Of a DNA stretch of 9,442 nt, positions 6,207-9,442 are shown one piece after another. Numbering within the stretch: the first letter of the stretch is position 1; every line of letters begins with the position of its first letter. The notes under the pieces were generated by a model that did not search any database, was not told the origin of the DNA, and saw only the letters and a program-made list of their open reading frames with translations. Origin of the DNA: Clostridiales bacterium. Lineage in GTDB: Bacteria; Bacillota; Sulfobacillia; UBA995; UBA9673. The position numbers and the translations under genes were made by a program. Location: NCBI GenBank assembly GCA_003541445.1, contig DPMO01000177.1:1-9442 (forward strand), given 5' to 3'.

Positions 6207-7540
6207 CAACCGCCCCCCTCCGCGAAGGCCGCCCGGAGTTCGTGCTCCGGAGGGAGTCCTTCCGGCCCCACCACGGCCAGCCCCGTCAGGTCCGAGTCGA
6301 GCACCCGCCGGGCAACCCCGGCCAGGCTCTCCGCGGTCACCGCATCCACGCGTCGGGCGAGCTCGTCAGGGCTGATGATGCGGTCGAGAAGCAGGAGCGA
6401 CCGGCCCAGACGGCTCATCCGGTTGGCCGTGTTCTCAAGGCCGAGGAGCACGGCCGCTTTGACCTGGTCCTTGGCCCTCTGGAGCTCCTCCGGGGTCACC
6501 GTTCCCGAGGCTATGTCCCGGACCTCCCGGCCCATCAGGGACAGGACCTCCAGGAGGTTGCCGGGACTGACCCCCGCGTACAGACCGAGAAAGCCGGTGT
6601 CCGAGAACGGGCAGGCGTAGGCGTAGACGGAGTAGGCCAGCCCCCGCTCCTCCCGCACGGCCTGGAAGAGTCTTGAACTCGACCCGCCCCCGAGCACTCC
6701 GGCCAGGAGGTGGAAGTCGTAGACGGCGGGGTCGGCCATGGACACGCCCCGGAAGCCGAGGCACACGTGGGCCTGCTCGATGGACTTGGCTCTTCTCCGG
6801 TACCCGCCGGTGAAGGTCGGCCCGGGCCCCCGGCTGAGACGGCCGCCCTCCGGCATCGGGCCGAAGTAGCGCCGGACCAGTCTGATACCTTCTTCGACCT
6901 CGACGTTGCCGGCCAGAGCCACCACCACCGCCTTCTGCCGGTACTGCTCGGCGTGGTAGGTCCTGACCTCCTCCGGGGTGATGGCGGAGACGGCCTCCTC
7001 GCTGCCGATGACGGGGCGCCCGAGCCCGTCGTCACCCCACACGGCCTCGGCCAGAAGGTCCCCGACAAGTTCGTCGGGGCTGTCTTCGCACATCTTGATC
7101 TCCTCGAGGATGACCCTCTTCTCCTTGGCCAGGTCGTCCGGGTCGAGGCGCGGGTGGAGGACCAGGTCGGAAAGGAGGTCCAGCGCCTTCTCGAGATGGA
7201 TGTCGAGGACCTTGACGTAGTAGCAGGTGTATTCCTTGGAAGTGTAGCCGTTGAGGAGCCCGCCGATGGAGTCCACGTCCTCGGCGATGCGCCGGGCCGA
7301 GCGCCTCAGGGTCCCCTTGAAGAGCAGGTGCTCGAGCACGTGCGAGACGCCGCCGAGCTCTCGCGGCTCGTGGCGTGAACCGGCTCTCACCCATACCCCG
7401 ACCGACACCGAACGGACGTAGGGGATCGTCTCGAGGACCACCCGCAGTCCCCCCGGCAGGAGGTCGAAGGCCCACGTCTCGGCCTCCGCGGGAGGCCCCG
7501 CCGCCGCAGGGCGGGAGCGGTCCCGACACCGTCTGTTCAC
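6203..7540 (-). CDS. mlpA: M16 family zinc peptidase (MlpA/YmxG type, linked to pnp)
   Basis: Predicted metalloprotease of the pitrilysin/mitochondrial-processing-peptidase family; in B. subtilis the pnp-linked homologue is mlpA (ymxG). The protein has 445 residues against about 410 there. The inverted zinc motif HVLEH is at 67-71 and the third zinc ligand is Glu147 in ILEEIKM, 76 residues after His71, as in the family. The C-terminal M16 half carries [24 protein letters not shown] (split: LGGGSSSR at 283-290, RGLAYSVY at 299-306), the conserved Arg/Tyr region. No signal peptide or membrane segment is seen, so it is probably cytosolic; its substrate is unknown. The GTG at 7540 overlaps the nfo stop (GTGA) and has AGGAGG 7 nt upstream. 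The open frame continues further 5' through nfo, but that part is only a shadow of nfo. The first 20 residues are a poorly conserved Arg/Ala/Pro-rich lead. Confidence 0.93.
   Translation of the reverse strand: MNRRCRDRSRPAAAGPPAEAETWAFDLLPGGLRVVLETIPYVRSVSVGVWVRAGSRHEPRELGGVSHVLEHLLFKGTLRRSARRIAEDVDSIGGLLNGYTSKEYTCYYVKVLDIHLEKALDLLSDLVLHPRLDPDDLAKEKRVILEEIKMCEDSPDELVGDLLAEAVWGDDGLGRPVIGSEEAVSAITPEEVRTYHAEQYRQKAVVVALAGNVEVEEGIRLVRRYFGPMPEGGRLSRGPGPTFTGGYRRRAKSIEQAHVCLGFRGVSMADPAVYDFHLLAGVLGGGSSSRLFQAVREERGLAYSVYAYACPFSDTGFLGLYAGVSPGNLLEVLSLMGREVRDIASGTVTPEELQRAKDQVKAAVLLGLENTANRMSRLGRSLLLLDRIISPDELARRVDAVTAESLAGVARRVLDSDLTGLAVVGPEGLPPEHELRAAFAEGGGC
6213..6221 (-). promoter_or_regulatory. dut ribosome binding site inside the M16 gene
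   Basis: GGAGGGGGG on the minus strand (6221 to 6213) lies 6 nt from the TTG at 6206 and only 3 nt from the TTG at 6209. It lies within the last codons of the M16 peptidase gene, where it encodes the Gly-rich end GGGC, and suits coupled translation. Confidence 0.5.
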
Positions 7541-8490
7541 GGGGCGGCCTCCTCTCCCGCGGCCCGGTCCTTCCAGGCCCGGTGCCTCAGCCCCTTGAGC
7601 CGGTCGAGGTCTACCGCCCGCTCCCGGTCGCCGCCGGGGGTCTCGAGGATGAAGGGACACCCCCGCAGGAACGGCTCGGCGAGCAGGGCACGGAAGCCCT
7701 CGGTCCCGATGGTCCCGCCTCCGACGTGCGCGTGCCGGTCGCGACGGGACCCCGCCGGGGCCACGGAATCGTTCACGTGCACCACCCGCACTCTCTCCCG
7801 TCCGAAGAGCGAGGCCGCCAGCCGGGCGAACTCCCGCACTCCCTCTCTCGAACCCAGGTCGTAGCCTGCCGCATGGGCGTGGCAGGTGTCCAGACACGCA
7901 CCGACCCTCTCCGGGAAGTCCTCCTCCAGGCGGCCCACGAGCAGGGCCAGCTCCTCGAGGTCCGCCCCGAGCTCCCGGTCCTGGCCAGAGGTGTTCTCGA
8001 GGAGGAGCCGGACCGACGCCCCCCGGGTGTCGGCGGCCTCGAGCGCCCGCCCGACCGACCCCAGGGCGAGCTCGAGGGCCTCCTCCCGCCCGACCCCCTG
8101 GGCCGGCCGCCCGAGGTGGGTGACGACATACGGGGAACCGAGGAGAGCCGCCCTTTCCATCTCCTCGGCGAGGGTCTGCACGGCGTACTCCCGCAGCCGG
8201 TCGTCTTTCGACACCAGGTTGACGAAATAGGGGGTGTGGATGACGAGCGGGTGGATGCCTGAGGCGTCGAGGGCGTCGCGCATCGCGGCGACCTCTTCGG
8301 GTGTCAGAGGGCGCGCCCGGCCGCCCCGGGGACTGCGGGAGAAGACCTGGACGGTCTCGCAACCGAAATCCCGGGCCCGCTCGGCCATGCGCGCCAGACC
8401 CCCGGTGATGGACACGTGCATACCGAGGCGCGGCCACGGCCCACGGTCCCGTTCCGGGCTTTCCGCGCGGCCGTTGCTCCGGTCAGACAT
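7537..8490 (-). CDS. nfo: endonuclease IV (AP endonuclease, Nfo family)
   Basis: Zinc-dependent apurinic/apyrimidinic endonuclease of base-excision repair, with a TIM-barrel fold. The chosen start gives 317 residues against about 280-300 in common homologues. All nine metal ligands of E. coli Nfo have counterparts: His85, His125, Glu165, Asp201, His204, His238, Asp251, His253 and Glu283. They fall in IHTPY, VTHLG, LLENT, CLDTCHAHAAGYDL, VHVNDS, DRHAHVGGGTIG and ILETPGG. The spacings H69-H109, D179-H182-H216-D229-H231 and H231-E261 are reproduced exactly. The ATG at 8490 is preferred over a TTG at 8511 because GGAAGGA lies 6 nt upstream. The first 20 residues are a polar, charged extension before GMHVSITGG, where the family normally begins. 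The gene is 28 nt from pnp and overlaps the M16 gene (GTGA), so it is probably cotranscribed. In B. subtilis this position holds a polysaccharide deacetylase gene instead. Confidence 0.95.
   Translation of the reverse strand: MSDRSNGRAESPERDRGPWPRLGMHVSITGGLARMAERARDFGCETVQVFSRSPRGGRARPLTPEEVAAMRDALDASGIHPLVIHTPYFVNLVSKDDRLREYAVQTLAEEMERAALLGSPYVVTHLGRPAQGVGREEALELALGSVGRALEAADTRGASVRLLLENTSGQDRELGADLEELALLVGRLEEDFPERVGACLDTCHAHAAGYDLGSREGVREFARLAASLFGRERVRVVHVNDSVAPAGSRRDRHAHVGGGTIGTEGFRALLAEPFLRGCPFILETPGGDRERAVDLDRLKGLRHRAWKDRAAGEEAAP
7548..7553 (-). promoter_or_regulatory. M16 peptidase ribosome binding site fixing a GTG start
   Basis: A canonical AGGAGG on the minus strand (7553 to 7548) lies 7 nt before the GTG at 7540, inside the final codons of nfo. 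It separates the true gene from the long upstream frame, which has no comparable signal. Confidence 0.75.
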
Positions 8491-8496
8491 GACAGG

Positions 8497-8503
8497 TCCT
8501 TCC
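8497..8503 (-). promoter_or_regulatory. nfo ribosome binding site deciding the ATG start
   Basis: GGAAGGA on the minus strand (8503 to 8497) lies 6 nt before the ATG at 8490, in the 28-nt gap after pnp. The alternative TTG at 8511 would lie upstream of this site. Confidence 0.6.
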
Positions 8504-8518
8504 GAGCTCAAGCCTTAC

Positions 8519-9442
8519 CTAGCTTCCCGACCCGCGGGGGGAGCCGTTCCCCCGGCCTCCACGGTCGCCCCGCCCGGAGCCGCCTTTCCCGCCCTTGCCG
8601 CGGCGCCTGGAGCCGCGCGACCGTTTGCTCCGGCGCCCTCCGTCCGGACGGTCGCCCGGGCGCCCGCCGCCGGAAACGGCTTCACCCCGGGCGCGGCGTT
8701 CCTCCTCCAAGGCCTCCCGACGGGAAAGGTTGACCCGGCCGAGGCTGTCGATATCGGTGCACTTGACCAGTATCTCGTCCCCGACCTTGCAGACGTCCTC
8801 GGTCCTCTCGACCCGGCCCAAGGCCAGCTTGGAGATGTGGACGAGGCCTTCCTTGCCCGGCAGGACCTCCACGAAGGCCCCGAAGGGGGTCACCCGCGTG
8901 ACCCGCCCGCGGTATATCTTGCCGACCTCGACCTCGCGGGTGATGTCCTCGATCATCTTGACGGCCCGCTCCGTGCCCTCCCGGCTCACGCCGGCGACGA
9001 AGACACGGCCGTCGTCCTCGATGTCTATCTCGGTGCCGGTCTCGGCGATGATGCGGTTGATCACCCTGCCGCCCGGGCCGATGACCTCCCTGATCTTGTC
9101 CGGGTCGATGTGGAGGATGACGATTCTCGGAGCATAGGGCGACAGTTCCGGCCTCGGCTCGGGAATGGTCTCCAGCATCTTGTCCAGGATTGCTAGCCTG
9201 GCCTTTCTCGCCTGCTCGAGGGCGTGGCTCATGACGGCCCGGTCCAGGCCGGTCGTCTTGATGTCCATCTGGATCGCCGTCACTCCGGCCCGCGTGCCGG
9301 CGACCTTGAAGTCCATGTCGCCGTAGAAATCCTCGACCCCCTGGATGTCGGTCAGGACCACGAACCTGTCGCCTTCCTTGATGAGACCCATGGCCACGCC
9401 GGCCACGGGCTCCTTAATGGGGACGCCGGCGTCCATGAGGGC
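8519..9442 (-). CDS. pnp: polynucleotide phosphorylase, C-terminal part (5' end outside the window)
   Basis: Phosphorolytic 3'-5' exoribonuclease of RNA turnover. The frame is open to the window edge and gives 307 residues to the TAG at 8519-8521. In numbering of the visible part, the end of the second RNase PH-like core comes first, with [20 protein letters not shown] (1-20). [17 protein letters not shown] follows, whose Asp32 and Asp38 match the catalytic Asp486/Asp492 of E. coli PNPase. A KH domain follows (about 105-167, IGPGGR loop). An S1 domain then spans about 172-242 with [21 protein letters not shown]. The last 55 residues are low-complexity, with 21 Gly and 13 Arg by my count, giving a positive RG-rich tail that probably binds RNA. 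The gene heads the minus-strand group pnp-nfo-M16-dut; its promoter and start are not in view. Confidence 0.97.
   Translation of the reverse strand, partial: ALMDAGVPIKEPVAGVAMGLIKEGDRFVVLTDIQGVEDFYGDMDFKVAGTRAGVTAIQMDIKTTGLDRAVMSHALEQARKARLAILDKMLETIPEPRPELSPYAPRIVILHIDPDKIREVIGPGGRVINRIIAETGTEIDIEDDGRVFVAGVSREGTERAVKMIEDITREVEVGKIYRGRVTRVTPFGAFVEVLPGKEGLVHISKLALGRVERTEDVCKVGDEILVKCTDIDSLGRVNLSRREALEEERRARGEAVSGGGRPGDRPDGGRRSKRSRGSRRRGKGGKGGSGRGDRGGRGNGSPRGSGS

Noticed and set aside
7375..8262. Long plus-strand open frame opposite nfo and the M16 gene
   Set aside because: It lies antisense to two genes with complete catalytic motifs, has no recognisable domain, and is rich in Arg, Pro and Gly. 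Long antisense frames are expected from G/C third-position bias.
7541..8437. N-terminal extension of the M16 peptidase to a 744-residue protein
   Set aside because: The extra part is an Arg/Pro/Gly-rich shadow of nfo in another frame. The GTG at 7540 has an ideal RBS and a stop/start overlap, and the family length fits.
8234..9196. Long plus-strand open frame opposite pnp and nfo
   Set aside because: It mirrors the KH/S1 region of pnp on the other strand. It looks like a fair protein only because the sense codons are strongly biased; no family motif is seen.

Overview
The window is 9.4 kb of very GC-rich DNA, clearly above 60% G+C by eye with a strong G/C third-position bias. It comes from an endospore-forming member of the Firmicutes (Bacillota). 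The evidence is both subunits of dipicolinate synthase (dpaA/dpaB, the spoVF genes) lying directly next to aspartate-pathway genes, and the pnp and M16-peptidase genes that accompany this cluster in many spore-formers. The base composition suggests a high-GC lineage of the Symbiobacterium, Thermaerobacter or Limnochorda kind. That placement is inference, because no rRNA or other marker is present.

Plus-strand arm (1-5620): the 3' part of dapB, a 126-nt gap, then dpaA, dpaB, asd, dapG and dapA in one tight unit. Junctions are ATGA overlaps (dpaA/dpaB, dapG after asd, dapA after dapG) or a 13-nt gap (dpaB/asd). Aspartokinase (DapG), aspartate-semialdehyde dehydrogenase (Asd) and DapA make 4-hydroxy-tetrahydrodipicolinate. 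DapB reduces it toward diaminopimelate and lysine. DpaA/DpaB oxidise it to dipicolinic acid for the spore core. A sequence fitting the mother-cell sigma-K promoter consensus sits just upstream of dpaA, so the five downstream genes could be switched on together late in sporulation.

Minus-strand arm (9442-5670): the 3' part of pnp (polynucleotide phosphorylase), nfo (endonuclease IV), an M16 zinc peptidase of the MlpA/YmxG type, and dut (dUTPase). They are in the same direction, with stop/start overlaps at nfo/M16 and M16/dut. The two arms converge at about 5621-5669, where there is a GC-rich stem-loop without a T-tract.

There is no gene-free stretch longer than 300 bases, and I see no RNA gene, mobile element, CRISPR array or phage gene. 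The window is mostly conserved housekeeping and sporulation DNA, and I do not see an undescribed system. The points worth a second look are the sigma-K-like promoter, a perfect 11-bp stem-loop at the dpaB/asd junction, the convergent arrangement of two gene groups that usually run head-to-tail, the presence of nfo in the pnp cluster, and an Arg/Gly-rich tail on PNPase.
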